Positions 1-8,503 of a stretch of 64,000 bases of DNA are shown piece by piece. The stretch's first letter is position 1, and each line of letters starts with the position of its first letter. This DNA comes from Aurantimonas sp965217685 (GTDB lineage Bacteria; Pseudomonadota; Alphaproteobacteria; Rhizobiales; Rhizobiaceae), in contig CBDCIZ010000003.1 in the NCBI GenBank assembly GCA_965217685.1, forward strand, positions 4,402,001-4,466,000, written 5' to 3'. Below the pieces are notes generated by a model. It worked only from the letters and a program-made list of their open reading frames with translations, ran no database searches and had not been told where the DNA came from. The position numbers were made by a program, and so were the translations under genes.

Positions 1-573
1 GGCTCGGTGCTTCAGGCCGGCGGCGACTATCCGGCCAATCCGTTCATCGTCGGGTCGGGCACCGAGGCGCTGCTGTGCCGCTACAAGTCCGGCCGCCGGA
101 CGCTCGACGAGGACGACCAGCTCACACTGGAATGGGCCGGCGTCAAGGCGCAGTACCATGCGGCGCTGATGCGCACGGTGATCGTCGGGCGGCCGAGCGA
201 CCGGCATCTGGAGTTGCACGAGGCCGCACGCGAGGCGCTCGGCGCCGTCGAGGAGACGATGCGGCCCGGCCGGACCTTCGGCGAGGTGTTCGACGCCCAT
301 GCCGGGGTGATGGAGGCGCATGAACTGGTACGCCATCGCCTCAGCGCCTGCGGCTATTCGCTGGGCGCGCGCTACGCCCCGTCCTGGATGGACGCACCGA
401 TGTTCTATCAGGGCAATCCGGCAATGATCGAGCCGAACATGACACTGTTCGCCCACATGATCATCATGGATTCCGACACGGACACGGCGATGACCCTCGG
501 CCGGACCTATCTGACCACCGAAGGCGCACCGGAATCGCTGTCGCGCCTGTCGCTCAACATGACGGTCGTGTGA
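1..573 (+). CDS. M24-family metallopeptidase, C-terminal part (creatinase/Xaa-Pro dipeptidase-like)
   Basis: The gene runs in from before base 1, and the visible frame codes for the last 190 residues. The text fits the C-terminal pita-bread catalytic domain of M24 enzymes: 'VKAQYHAALMRTV', then 'RLSACGYSLGARYAPSW' around residue 117, and a closing 'MTLGRTYLTTEGAPESLSRL', which is typical of proline-dipeptidase-like proteins of Rhizobiales. These enzymes use two metal ions. Family members include Xaa-Pro peptidases, ectoine hydrolase DoeA and the DMSP lyase DddP, and the substrate cannot be told from this fragment. The metal-binding residues are mostly upstream of the window. The stop is followed by about 170 bases before a weak terminator-like hairpin. 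Confidence 0.8.
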   Translation, partial: GSVLQAGGDYPANPFIVGSGTEALLCRYKSGRRTLDEDDQLTLEWAGVKAQYHAALMRTVIVGRPSDRHLELHEAAREALGAVEETMRPGRTFGEVFDAHAGVMEAHELVRHRLSACGYSLGARYAPSWMDAPMFYQGNPAMIEPNMTLFAHMIIMDSDTDTAMTLGRTYLTTEGAPESLSRLSLNMTVV

Positions 574-740
574 GACCGAGACACATCGCAAATGTCTCCC
601 GGTATTCTGTTTGCGGATGTCGCAAGCCCCCGCCAAAGGTAAACCATTCGCCAGATGTCGAGAAGCCGGACGCACCAGCGTCTTCGGCGTTTGGCGTGCG
701 CTGGCGCACCGGAATTCCATTGCGGCGAAAACGGCGGCGA

Positions 741-768
741 AAACGATTGTCCCGATTGGGACGTTTTT
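741..768 (+). terminator. Possible intrinsic terminator after the M24 gene
   Basis: A 5-bp stem GTCCC/GGGAC with a GATT loop (749-762) can extend by ACG/CGT across a three-base bulge. It is followed by five T residues at 764-768. The stem is short, so this is only a candidate; it lies 170 bases after the M24 stop and 65 bases before the lipoprotein start. Confidence 0.3.
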
Positions 769-832
769 AACCTTTCCTTGCCAGTGCTCGGTCACAATCT
801 CAGAGGACCACCACGGCAAGGGACGGTTTCTT

Positions 833-1678
833 GTGACACACGCCCAGACACGCCCAAGGCCCCTGGCACCGGCCATGGAAGCGACCGACGGCACGGATCG
901 GCGGCGACCGGTAACGCTGGCGACGCTCTGTTTGAGCGCGGGCCTTGCCGGCTGCACGGGCTCCGATCCCGGTATCGCCTTCGGGCCGAACGGCCCGGTG
1001 CCCAGCGTCGAGATCGCATCGGTGTCGACGAGCGGCGCGCCTGTCGGCTCGGGCGCGGCGATGCAGCAGGCTGCGGCTTCGGCACCGAGCGACGACGCCA
1101 ATGCGCCGTATGGCAGCCAGCCGCAATACACCCCGAGCGCGCCGGTGGAAACCGTGCAGCGGGGGCCGAGCGCCAGCCTTCCGCCGGTGAACAATTCGCC
1201 GGCACCCCGGCAGGCGGCGCCGCAACGCATGGCGGCCCTTCCTCCGACACCCGGTCCGGCCGAGACCGTCGAGAGCACGCCCTCGGCCGCCGGCGGTGTG
1301 CGCTCGCCCGCACGCGGCGGCGCTTCGAGCGCGCAAGTGCAGTTCCTGCCGCTGATCGGCGTGCCGCAGTCCAAGGCCGAGCTTCTCGCCCGCGCCCTGT
1401 CGGATAGCGCGGCGAAGAGCGGCGTTACCATTCGCCCGGCGGCCGAGACCAAGACCAATCTTCGCCTCAAGGGCTACTTCTCCGCCTTCAACGACGGGAA
1501 GAAGACGACCCTCGTCTATGTCTGGGACGTGCTCGACGCCAACGACCAGCGCACCCACCGCATCCAGGGCCAGGAAACCGTTCCCGGCAAGGCGGACGAT
1601 CCGTGGGCGGTGGTCGATTCCAAGGTCCTCGACGCGGTGGCGCAGAAGACGCTGAACGAGGCGGCAAGCTACGGCTGA
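833..1678 (+). CDS. Putative lipoprotein, proline/alanine-rich
   Basis: This is a 281-residue protein starting at GTG 833, chosen because AAGGGA lies 9 bases upstream; ATG 875 is an alternative. After a positively charged n-region (DRRRP) comes a hydrophobic stretch ending in a lipobox, LAGC, so the mature protein should be lipid-anchored. Roughly 100 residues after the Cys are low-complexity Ala/Pro/Ser/Gln. The C-terminal ~115 residues look folded (FLPLIGVPQSKAELLARAL ... LVYVWDVLD). I recognise no named domain, and similar proteins in Rhizobiales are annotated only as lipoproteins. It lies in front of prs but 186 bases away, so co-transcription is uncertain. Confidence 0.7.
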   Translation: MTHAQTRPRPLAPAMEATDGTDRRRPVTLATLCLSAGLAGCTGSDPGIAFGPNGPVPSVEIASVSTSGAPVGSGAAMQQAAASAPSDDANAPYGSQPQYTPSAPVETVQRGPSASLPPVNNSPAPRQAAPQRMAALPPTPGPAETVESTPSAAGGVRSPARGGASSAQVQFLPLIGVPQSKAELLARALSDSAAKSGVTIRPAAETKTNLRLKGYFSAFNDGKKTTLVYVWDVLDANDQRTHRIQGQETVPGKADDPWAVVDSKVLDAVAQKTLNEAASYG

Positions 1679-1864
1679 CCCCTCTTCGTGGCCGGAAGTC
1701 CCGGGTCGTCAACGTTATTTTTGCATTGCGAAAAGGTCCGGGTTGAAGTTTGCGGCGATGCTGTTAAGAGCCCGTCCATCGATCGACCTGTCGAAGCCCC
1801 GCCTTCGGAACGGCGTCCGGCGCCGTCTTGGCGGCGGGCGGCTTCGGGTACCCGAAAGAATGCG

Positions 1865-2797
1865 ATGAAACTGTTCAGCGGCAATTCCAATCGCGTCCTG
1901 GCGCAGTCCATCGGACGTTATCTGGAACTGCCCCTCGGAGAGGCCCTGGTGCGACGCTTCGCCGACCAGGAGATTTTCGTCGAGGTTCGGGAGAACGTGC
2001 GCGGCGAGGACGTCTTCATCATCCAGTCGACCTCCTATCCGGCGAACGATCACCTGATGGAACTTCTGATCATGATCGATGCAATGCGAAGGGCTTCCGC
2101 CCGACGGATCACAGCGGTCCTGCCCTATTTCGGCTATGCGCGGCAGGACCGGAAGGCCGGCGGCCGCACGCCGATCTCGGCCAAGCTCGTCGCCAATCTG
2201 ATCACCGAAGCCGGCGCCGACCGGGTGATGACGCTGGACCTGCATGCCGGGCAGATCCAGGGCTTCTTCGACATCCCGACCGACAACCTCTTCGCCGTGC
2301 CGCTGATCGCGCGCGACGTCAAGGAACATCAGGAATTGTCGGATCTGATGGTGGTGTCGCCCGACGTCGGCGGCGTGGTGCGCGCCCGGGCGCTCGCCAA
2401 GCGGCTCGATGCACCGCTCGCCATCGTCGACAAGCGCCGCGACCGGCCGGGCGAGTCGGAGGTGATGAACATCATCGGCGACGTCACCGGTCGCAACTGC
2501 ATCCTCATCGACGACATCATCGATTCGGGCGGCACATTGTGCAACGCCGCCGACGCGCTGGTCGCGGCGGGTGCCAATTCGGCCTCGGCCTACATCACCC
2601 ACGGCGTTCTGTCGGGCGGCGCTGTCGCGCGCATCACCGCGTCGAGCCTGAAGGAACTGGTGATCACCGATTCCATCCAGCCGACCAGGGCGATCAACGA
2701 CGCCGCCAACATCCGCGTCGTGACGACGGCCAACCTTCTCGGCGAGGCCATCGCCCGGACGGCCTCGGAAGAATCGGTCTCGAGCCTGTTCGACTAG
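1865..2797 (+). CDS. prs: Ribose-phosphate pyrophosphokinase
   Basis: This 310-residue enzyme makes PRPP from ribose 5-phosphate and ATP for nucleotide, histidine and NAD synthesis in the cytoplasm. Class I PRPP synthase motifs are in order: MKLFSGNSN at the start, the flexible-loop segment YFGYARQDRK, 'VMTLDLHAGQIQGFFDIPTDNL', and the PRPP-binding 'CILIDDIIDSGGTLCNAA'. The length equals the family norm. ATG 1865 is chosen because upstream in-frame sequence is unlike the family and the homologous N-terminus begins here; the ribosome-binding site (GAAAG) is weak. No close operon partner is evident. Confidence 0.97.
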   Translation: MKLFSGNSNRVLAQSIGRYLELPLGEALVRRFADQEIFVEVRENVRGEDVFIIQSTSYPANDHLMELLIMIDAMRRASARRITAVLPYFGYARQDRKAGGRTPISAKLVANLITEAGADRVMTLDLHAGQIQGFFDIPTDNLFAVPLIARDVKEHQELSDLMVVSPDVGGVVRARALAKRLDAPLAIVDKRRDRPGESEVMNIIGDVTGRNCILIDDIIDSGGTLCNAADALVAAGANSASAYITHGVLSGGAVARITASSLKELVITDSIQPTRAINDAANIRVVTTANLLGEAIARTASEESVSSLFD

Positions 2798-2888
2798 GGC
2801 AAAGCCGAGAACAACTCGATCAGGTGACGTGATCGCCGATCGCGTGTATTCTTTCGTCGGTGCTCAGGCGCCCGATGGGAGATTTCGT

Positions 2889-3416
2889 ATGCTCGCCAGC
2901 CTCGATCGCATTCGTTTCCACCATGTCGTCTTGTCAGGCATCGGCCTCGTCGCGGTGCTTCTGGCGCTCGGCCTTGCGACCCGTGAGGACATCGCGTCAA
3001 AGCCCTACCTCAAGATCGCCGGCTCCGGCTTCATCTTCAACTACCGCGTGGCGGACGCCTTCTACGGCTTCACCGCGGTAGTTCAGAAACCGGTGAAGGC
3101 CTATTCGCAAATCGAGGCCAGCTTCGAAAACCCGGCCGGCGGGCCGCCGATCAAGGTGAACCAGGTGGTGACGCCGCGCACCGCCCGCTACGGAATCCGC
3201 ACGCCGCCGCTACGCGGCATAGAGAAGGACAAACCCTACAAGGTCAGCGTCCGGCTCCTGCAGAATGGCGACGGCGCGGTGTTGTTCGACGATAGTTTCA
3301 CCGTCGCCTCGCAGATGTCGGATGCTGTGATGCCGCCCGAACCGCTGACGATCGGGCCGGGCTACACCCAGAACCCGCATCTGCCGAAGGAATGGCAGGT
3401 GCCCAGGCAAAACTGA
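2889..3416 (+). CDS. Membrane-anchored conserved hypothetical protein
   Basis: A protein of 175 residues starts at ATG 2889, which has GGGAG close upstream; a GTG at 2829 would add 20 residues without a good ribosome-binding site. The N-terminus carries one hydrophobic segment (VVLSGIGLVAVLLALGLA, residues ~14-31), so the rest is probably periplasmic. The body contains 'GSGFIFNYRVADAFYGF' and 'VTPRTARYGIRTPPLRGIEKDKPYKVSVRLL', resembling an immunoglobulin-like or beta-rich fold. I do not recognise a named family. It lies 92 bases after prs on the same strand. Confidence 0.7.
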   Translation: MLASLDRIRFHHVVLSGIGLVAVLLALGLATREDIASKPYLKIAGSGFIFNYRVADAFYGFTAVVQKPVKAYSQIEASFENPAGGPPIKVNQVVTPRTARYGIRTPPLRGIEKDKPYKVSVRLLQNGDGAVLFDDSFTVASQMSDAVMPPEPLTIGPGYTQNPHLPKEWQVPRQN

Positions 3417-3520
3417 GGCGGGCATGGCGATGGGCCGGCTCGCCGTCCGGGTTCAGAGATATGTGTTGACGTTTGTGTGGACAAACCTGCCCGCCGGGTC
3501 CAGATTACGGGTGCGGTCGA

Positions 3521-3817
3521 GTGGATAGGATCGCCGGGATCGAGTGGGACGACGGCAACTGGCCGAAATGCGGCAAGCACGGCGTCACCCGCGAGGAGAT
3601 CGAGGCGATGCTGGCCGCTTCGCCCTCCGTTCTGCTCGACCCAGCCCATCAGGACGTCGAGCGCCGTTACAATGCGGTTGGGCAGACGCGATCTGGCCGG
3701 AACGTGTTCGTCGTCTTCACGCTCCGCCGCAGGGGTGAAGAGACCGTCATCCGGCCGATCAGTGCCCGATACATGCACGCCAAGGAGGTCGAACGCTATG
3801 TCGCAACGAGAGGATAA
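3521..3817 (+). CDS. brnT: BrnT-family toxin (type II toxin-antitoxin)
   Basis: The 98-residue protein matches the BrnT/DUF497 family: 'IEWDDGNWPKCGKHGVTREEIEAML' at the N-terminus and 'RSGRNVFVVFTLRRRGEETVIRPISARYMHAKEVERY' at the C-terminus. BrnT is a RelE-like ribonuclease that inhibits translation. GTG 3521 is chosen because the conserved domain begins there; a TTG at 3473 would add 16 unlike residues. The antitoxin gene starts 20 bases before this stop, which indicates translational coupling. Confidence 0.85.
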   Translation: MDRIAGIEWDDGNWPKCGKHGVTREEIEAMLAASPSVLLDPAHQDVERRYNAVGQTRSGRNVFVVFTLRRRGEETVIRPISARYMHAKEVERYVATRG

Positions 3818-4079
3818 GCCGCTCAAGCCCTTTCCGATCTTCAGGAGCGATGACGAGGCCGAACACTTCGTCGACACCGCCGATCTGTCCGAATACGATT
3901 TTTCCGGCTTTCGACCGATGCAATTCGAGTTCGCGGCGAAGACGGCGCGGGTGAACATGCGGTTGCCGGAGGCGCAGTTGCAGGCGGTGAAGGCCGAGGC
4001 GCAGAAGCGTGGCCTGCCCTATCAGCGGCTGATTCGCGACCTGATAGACCGCGGGCTGGCCGATTTGCGGCGCGCCTGA
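3798..4079 (+). CDS. CopG-type ribbon-helix-helix antitoxin paired with BrnT
   Basis: A 93-residue protein starts at ATG 3798 with a strong AGGAGG 9 bases upstream, inside the end of brnT. It has the layout of CopG antitoxins of type II systems (PF12441): a toxin-contact region 'FVDTADLSEYDFSGFRPMQFEF' and a C-terminal DNA-binding segment 'TARVNMRLPEAQLQAVKAEAQKRGLPYQRLIRDLI'. It should neutralise BrnT and repress the operon. It differs from canonical BrnA (DUF4415), so I give no symbol. The stop codon lies in the loop of a perfect 17-bp inverted repeat. Confidence 0.85.
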   Translation: MSQREDKPLKPFPIFRSDDEAEHFVDTADLSEYDFSGFRPMQFEFAAKTARVNMRLPEAQLQAVKAEAQKRGLPYQRLIRDLIDRGLADLRRA

Positions 4080-4101
4080 AGGGACGCCGCAAATCGGCCA
4101 G
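4056..4101. repeat. Perfect 17-bp inverted repeat around the antitoxin stop codon
   Basis: Arms are CTGGCCGATTTGCGGCG (4056-4072) and its exact complement at 4085-4101, with a 12-base loop holding the TGA stop (4077-4079). The stem is G+C-rich, but no T-tract follows on either strand, so it may be a transcript-end or stability element rather than a classical terminator. The rest of the spacer up to 4364 shows nothing recognisable. Confidence 0.8.
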
Positions 4102-4364
4102 GGCCAGCCGGCTTTGCTCGGCGCCGTTCACCGGGGGTTCGTCCGAACCGAAGCAGTGAACGTTTGCGTTTTCGGTTTTGGCCGGCGCACACGAAGCGGG
4201 CCGGACTTTGCCCGAACCGTTCCACCGAAAGGCCTCCCGATCAGCGATCGAACCCAAACGAAGGTTGGATCGTTGGAAACGGTCGGTCAACGCACGACGC
4301 AAAGGCTTGCGTTGTGCGGCCGATTCATCGACAACCTGAAGACCGTCAAGCCGAGGCCCGCCCG

Positions 4365-5888
4365 ATGACACAGACTGCGAAGCCCGCGGCGGCGATGATC
4401 CCTGCCCGGATCACGAGTCCGGGAGGCGAGACGCCCGATCCTCGGCGCTGGCTGACGCTGGCCGTTCTGCTGCTCGCCGGCTTCATGAACCTCGTCGACG
4501 TAACCATCGTCAATGTCGCGATCCCCAGCCTGCGCTCCGATCTGGGTGCATCCAGCGCCGAGATCGAATGGGTGGTGGCGGCCTACATCCTCGCCTTCGC
4601 GCTCGGTCTTTTGCCCTTCGGGCGGCTCGGCGACATCGTCGGGCGCAAGCGGATGTTCCTTTTCGGCATTTCCGGTTTCACCTTCGCTTCGGCGCTCTGC
4701 GGCCTTGCGCCCACGACCGGCTTCCTGATCGCCGCGCGCATCCTTCAGGGAATGGCAGGCGCGCTGATGATGCCGCAGGTGCTGGCGCTGGTGCAGGTGA
4801 CCTTTCCGCCGCACGAGCGCGGCTTCGCCTTCTCGTTCTTCGGAGTGACGGCCGGCATGGCCTCGGTCGCCGGCCCCCTTGCCGGCGGAGCGCTGATCTC
4901 GGCCGATTTCTACGACCTCGTCTGGCGGCCGATCTTCCTCGTCAATATTCCCATCGGCCTGTTCACGCTTTTGATGGGCTGGCGATTGATTCCGTCGACC
5001 GTCCGCGGCCCTCGGCAGGCCATCGACATCGTCGGCGTCGCGCTGGCGGCGCTCACGATCTTCGCCATCGTTTTTCCGCTGGTCGAGGGACGCGAATTCG
5101 GCTGGCCGCTTTGGTGTTTCGCGATGATGGCCGCCAGCCTTCCGCTGGCCGTCGGGTTCCTCAAATGGGAGGCCCGGCGCGAACGGCACGGCGACACCCA
5201 GCTTCTGCCGGTCGCGCTTTTGCGAAATGGTCATTTCGTTCTCGGGCTGTCGATGACGGCGGCCTTGTTCGCCGGGATTCCGGGCTTCTTCTTCGTCATC
5301 GCGATCTTCCTGCAAGTCGGCTTCGACTTCACGCCCCTGCAGTCCGGGGTCACGACCATCCCCTTTCCGGTCGGCGTTCTGATCGCCTCGCTGATCTCCG
5401 GCCGCTTCGGTTCGTCCTACGCCAAGGCGCGGCTCGTCGCGGGTCCGCTGATCCTGGCCGTCGGCATGGGCTTGCTGCTCGCCATCGTCGGCAACGTGAC
5501 CGAGGAGCTCCAGCAATGGACCTTCGCGCTGCCGCTTTTCGTCAGCGGCCTCGGTCTCGGCGTCACGGTCGCGCCGCTGTTTGCAACGATCCTCACCGTG
5601 GTCGACAACCGCGACGCGGGCTCGGCCTCGGGCGCGCTGCAGACGTTTCAGCAGATCGGCGGTGCCCTGGGCGTAGCGGCCGTCGGGCAGATCTTCTTCG
5701 GCCTGCTCGGCGAGGCGGACGCCCACGACGTCTATCGCGGCAGCTTGCAGAGCGCGCTGGGGTTCGAGATGGCGATCTTCGTCGTTCTGGCCCTGCTCGC
5801 AAGCCGGCTACCATCCGAGCGAGCGGGTCGGCGCGCGAAGAACGAGGGCGCCGAGACGACGAGTGTGCCGGTCCAGATCGAAATCTGA
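4365..5888 (+). CDS. MFS transporter, DHA2 (14-TM EmrB/QacA) family
   Basis: This 507-residue inner-membrane protein is a proton-driven drug or metabolite exporter by family. The DHA2 signature region is clear: 'LVDVTIVNVAIPSLRSDLGAS' (motif D1), then 'GLLPFGRLGDIVGRKRMFLFG' (motif A), 'RILQGMAGALMMPQVLAL' (motif B) and 'FSFFGVTAGMASVAGPLAGG' (motif C). The hydrophobic pattern fits 14 segments. ATG 4365 has GAGG 9 bases upstream and gives the normal length. No membrane-fusion partner (EmrA-like) is adjacent, and substrates cannot be predicted. It converges with the cytochrome gene that ends at 5947. Confidence 0.9.
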   Translation: MTQTAKPAAAMIPARITSPGGETPDPRRWLTLAVLLLAGFMNLVDVTIVNVAIPSLRSDLGASSAEIEWVVAAYILAFALGLLPFGRLGDIVGRKRMFLFGISGFTFASALCGLAPTTGFLIAARILQGMAGALMMPQVLALVQVTFPPHERGFAFSFFGVTAGMASVAGPLAGGALISADFYDLVWRPIFLVNIPIGLFTLLMGWRLIPSTVRGPRQAIDIVGVALAALTIFAIVFPLVEGREFGWPLWCFAMMAASLPLAVGFLKWEARRERHGDTQLLPVALLRNGHFVLGLSMTAALFAGIPGFFFVIAIFLQVGFDFTPLQSGVTTIPFPVGVLIASLISGRFGSSYAKARLVAGPLILAVGMGLLLAIVGNVTEELQQWTFALPLFVSGLGLGVTVAPLFATILTVVDNRDAGSASGALQTFQQIGGALGVAAVGQIFFGLLGEADAHDVYRGSLQSALGFEMAIFVVLALLASRLPSERAGRRAKNEGAETTSVPVQIEI

Positions 5889-5946
5889 TGCCCACTGCCG
5901 ACATGGCGGATCGATGCCGACTTCGCTCGATGATCGAGAGCGTTGC

Positions 5947-6915
5947 CTAGTCGGACGCTGCTTTCGAACTGCCGGCGCTGGTGCCGGACCCTTGGCCGTC
6001 CACAGCCGGGATCGCCTTCAGATAGGCCGCAATCGCCTCGCGGTCGGCCTTGGGGAGCCTGGCCATGTTCTCCTGCACCTCGACCATCGAGCCGCCGACG
6101 GAATCGAAATCCGGCGTGAAGCCGCTCTCGAGGAAATAGACGATGTCGGAGGACGACCAGGAGCCGATGCCGGATTTGGCCGGAGTTATGTCGGGCGCGC
6201 GGCCCTTGCCTTCGGGATTCGGCGCGCCGGCGAGCCATTCATCGGCTTCGAGGCCGCCGGCGCCGTAGAGGCTACGCGGTGTGTGGCACTGGCCGCAATG
6301 GCCGGGGCCCTCGACGAGATACCGGCCCCGGTGAACGGTGTCGGACGCATCGCCCGGCAAATCGACGACGGGCTGGTCGCTTCCGAGGAAGAACAGCTTC
6401 CAAAGGCCGATGCCGCGGCGGATGGTCAGCGGGAACGGCAGTTCGTTGCCCGGCGCCTTGCCCTGAACCGCAGGCAGCGTCTCGATGAAAGCGAAGAGGT
6501 CGGCGACGTCGGCCGGCTTCATCTTGATGTAGGACGAATAGGGAAAGGCCGGGTAGAGATGGCGGCCTTCCGGGTCGACACCGCGCTGCATGGCATTGGC
6601 GAAGTGGGCGAAGGTCCAGGCACCAATGCCGTCGGTTTCATCGGGCGAGATGTTCGGAGCGTGGAAGACGCCGAAGGGCGTCTTCAGCGGCGCGCCGCCG
6701 CCCAGCTTCAGCTTGTCGTCGCCCGTGGCTTTCGCGCTTGCATGGCAGGATGTGCAGCCGCCGGCCCAGAAGATGCGCTCGCCGCGGGTCGCATCGCCGG
6801 AGCCGTCTGCCGGAAGCGCCGCTGCGTCCAGCGTCTGCGGGATGGTGATGATGTAGAAGGCGCCGCCAGCAGCGATGGCAAGGACGACGAGCGTAGAAAG
6901 GATGCGTCTCAACAT
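5947..6915 (-). CDS. Di-haem c-type cytochrome
   Basis: A protein of 322 residues has an N-terminal signal/anchor (MLRRILSTLVVLAIAAGGAFYI). Two covalent haem sites are visible: CTSCH at residues 54-58 and CGQCH at 207-211. Phrases such as 'GVFHAPNISPDETDGIGAWT' and 'GRYLVEGPGHCGQCHTPR' resemble the cytochrome subunits of PQQ- or flavin-dependent alcohol/aldehyde dehydrogenases, though those normally carry three haems. It is probably a periplasmic electron carrier. The pqq operon 20 kb away makes a link with a quinoprotein attractive but unproven. It follows a cytochrome c' gene on the same strand. Confidence 0.9.
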   Translation of the reverse strand: MLRRILSTLVVLAIAAGGAFYIITIPQTLDAAALPADGSGDATRGERIFWAGGCTSCHASAKATGDDKLKLGGGAPLKTPFGVFHAPNISPDETDGIGAWTFAHFANAMQRGVDPEGRHLYPAFPYSSYIKMKPADVADLFAFIETLPAVQGKAPGNELPFPLTIRRGIGLWKLFFLGSDQPVVDLPGDASDTVHRGRYLVEGPGHCGQCHTPRSLYGAGGLEADEWLAGAPNPEGKGRAPDITPAKSGIGSWSSSDIVYFLESGFTPDFDSVGGSMVEVQENMARLPKADREAIAAYLKAIPAVDGQGSGTSAGSSKAASD

Positions 6916-7043
6916 GCGGCACGAACCCCGTTGCCTCGTTCCCGTCGCCTTGTTCGTCGTCCGGCCCGTCCATCGCCGCCGGATCGCCCGGCGTCCCGGC
7001 TAACACCGGGCAGACGCCCCGCGTCGTTCGACTCGAAAAGCCG

Positions 7044-7514
7044 TCAGTCCTTCTTGACGCGGAACTCCTCGTGGCAGCCCTTGCAGTTCTGGGCGACCAT
7101 GCCGAACTGCTGCTTGAAGGCGTCGAGGGTCTCGGGCCTGGCGTCCATCGCCGTCCTGGTGTCGGTCTGGAACTTCGTCGACGCGGTCTTGAACGCGTCC
7201 GGCTTGTTCCAGATGGCGGGCGCCGCTTCCGTGTCGCCACCGGTCTTGGAGTCCTCGGGAAACAGGTCGCCGAACTTCATCGCGACGTCGTGCATTTCGG
7301 TGAAGATCCGTTCGGCCTCGGCGGGATCGAAATCCGCTTCGCCCTTGAGCATCTGGCCGGCGGCCTTGGCATCCTTGCCGTTCTGCTTCATCAGCTTCTG
7401 GCGCTGGTCGATCGGGTTGGCGGCGTCCTGCGCCACGGCCGGTAAGGTCGCGAGCGCTCCGAGCGTCAGGGCGAAGGCGGCGGCGAAGGCGGTGAATTTC
7501 GGCGCGTCGATCAT
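7044..7514 (-). CDS. Cytochrome c' (c-556 type)
   Basis: A 156-residue protein has a cleavable signal peptide (hydrophobic stretch ending ATLPAVA-QDA). The single haem motif CKGCH lies close to the C-terminus, followed by EEFR; this placement and the four-helix pattern ('RQKLMKQNGKDAKAAGQMLKG') are diagnostic of cytochrome c'. Family members are periplasmic five-coordinate haem proteins that bind NO or carry electrons. ATG 7514 is preceded by GGAGAG on the minus strand and removes 25 unlike residues of the longer frame. The di-haem cytochrome gene follows after 128 bases. Confidence 0.92.
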   Translation of the reverse strand: MIDAPKFTAFAAAFALTLGALATLPAVAQDAANPIDQRQKLMKQNGKDAKAAGQMLKGEADFDPAEAERIFTEMHDVAMKFGDLFPEDSKTGGDTEAAPAIWNKPDAFKTASTKFQTDTRTAMDARPETLDAFKQQFGMVAQNCKGCHEEFRVKKD

Positions 7515-7674
7515 GGAAAAGCTCTCCGTCTGGCGTCCGCGGGCGGACAAGTGGCTATCGAGTTGAACGAGTTTTCTCGTGATGCGCAATCGCCTGCGTT
7601 CTGAAATTTCGGTGAAGACACGTCTCGGTGACGAGGCATTTGGGTGCGATGCATATGGATCCGACGCAGCAGAA

Positions 7675-7702
7675 AGCCCGCCCCTCGGTGGAGAGGCGGG
7701 CT
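7675..7702 (-). terminator. Intrinsic terminator of sodB
   Basis: Twelve-base arms (AGCCCGCCCCTC and GAGAGGCGGGCT, one mismatch) form a G+C-rich stem, followed by TTT on the minus strand. It lies 28 bases after the sodB stop. Confidence 0.75.
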
Positions 7703-7730
7703 CGATGGTCTGCCGAGAAACGAATAGCCG

Positions 7731-8333
7731 TTACTTCGTCGCGCCCTCGTAGAGCTCCAGGACGTGGTCCCAGTTGATGAGACTGTCGACGAAGGACGAG
7801 AGATATTTCGGCCGGGCGTTGCGATAATCGATGTAGTAGGAGTGCTCCCACACATCGACGCCGAGGATCGGCGACGCGTCGTGAACGAGCGGGTTCTCGC
7901 CGTTCGGCGTCTTCATGATCTCGAGCTTGCCATTCTTGACGGCGACCCAGGCCCAGCCCGAGCCGAACTGGCCGGCACCGGCCGCCTCGAAATCGGCCTT
8001 GAACTTGTCATAGCCACCGAGATCGCTCTCGAAAGCCTTCTCCAGCGCGCCCGGAAGCTGCTTGCCGCCGCCGCCGGGTTTCATCCACTTCCAGAAATGG
8101 ATGTGGTTGAAGTGCTGCGCGGCGTTGTTGAACAGCGGCTGGTCCTTGCCGTAGGACGCCTTGACGACCTCTTCGACAGATTTGTCGGCCATGCCGGCCT
8201 TTTCGGCGAGTTCGTTGCCCTTGGTGACATAGGCGTTGTGGTGCTTGTCGTGGTGAAACTCGAGGGTTTCCTTCGACATGTAAGGGCCCAGCGCGTCGTA
8301 GGCGTAGGGAAGATCGGGAAGGGTGAATGCCAT
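7731..8333 (-). CDS. sodB: Superoxide dismutase, Fe/Mn family (probably Fe)
   Basis: The 200-residue enzyme dismutates superoxide in the cytoplasm. Metal ligands are visible: His27 in 'EFHHDKHHNAYV', His in 'AQHFNHIHFW', and Asp/His in 'DVWEHSYYIDYRN'. The AAQ before the second ligand and the length favour the iron type. ATG 8333 has AAGGAG 7-8 bases upstream and begins with the standard MAFTLPDLPY; an upstream in-frame start would add 15 unlike residues. The gene has its own terminator and appears monocistronic. Confidence 0.95.
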   Translation of the reverse strand: MAFTLPDLPYAYDALGPYMSKETLEFHHDKHHNAYVTKGNELAEKAGMADKSVEEVVKASYGKDQPLFNNAAQHFNHIHFWKWMKPGGGGKQLPGALEKAFESDLGGYDKFKADFEAAGAGQFGSGWAWVAVKNGKLEIMKTPNGENPLVHDASPILGVDVWEHSYYIDYRNARPKYLSSFVDSLINWDHVLELYEGATK

Positions 8334-8503
8334 GGGTGCGTCTCCTTCAGTCTTTGTGTTCGATGGTCGTCGAGGCAACGGCCGTCCCCCTTGCGGGGTT
8401 GCGGGCCGATGTCGGAAATCTCGCGAAACCGCAACTAGCGCCGATGGTTTCGTTTGCCACCGTTTCGTGGCTGGTTTCTCGCAGCGTTCGCGTCGAGACG
8501 GGA

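Noticed and set aside
5863..7566. A 567-residue plus-strand frame across the cytochrome genes
   Set aside because: It is antisense to two clear c-type cytochrome genes with haem motifs and has no recognisable domain.
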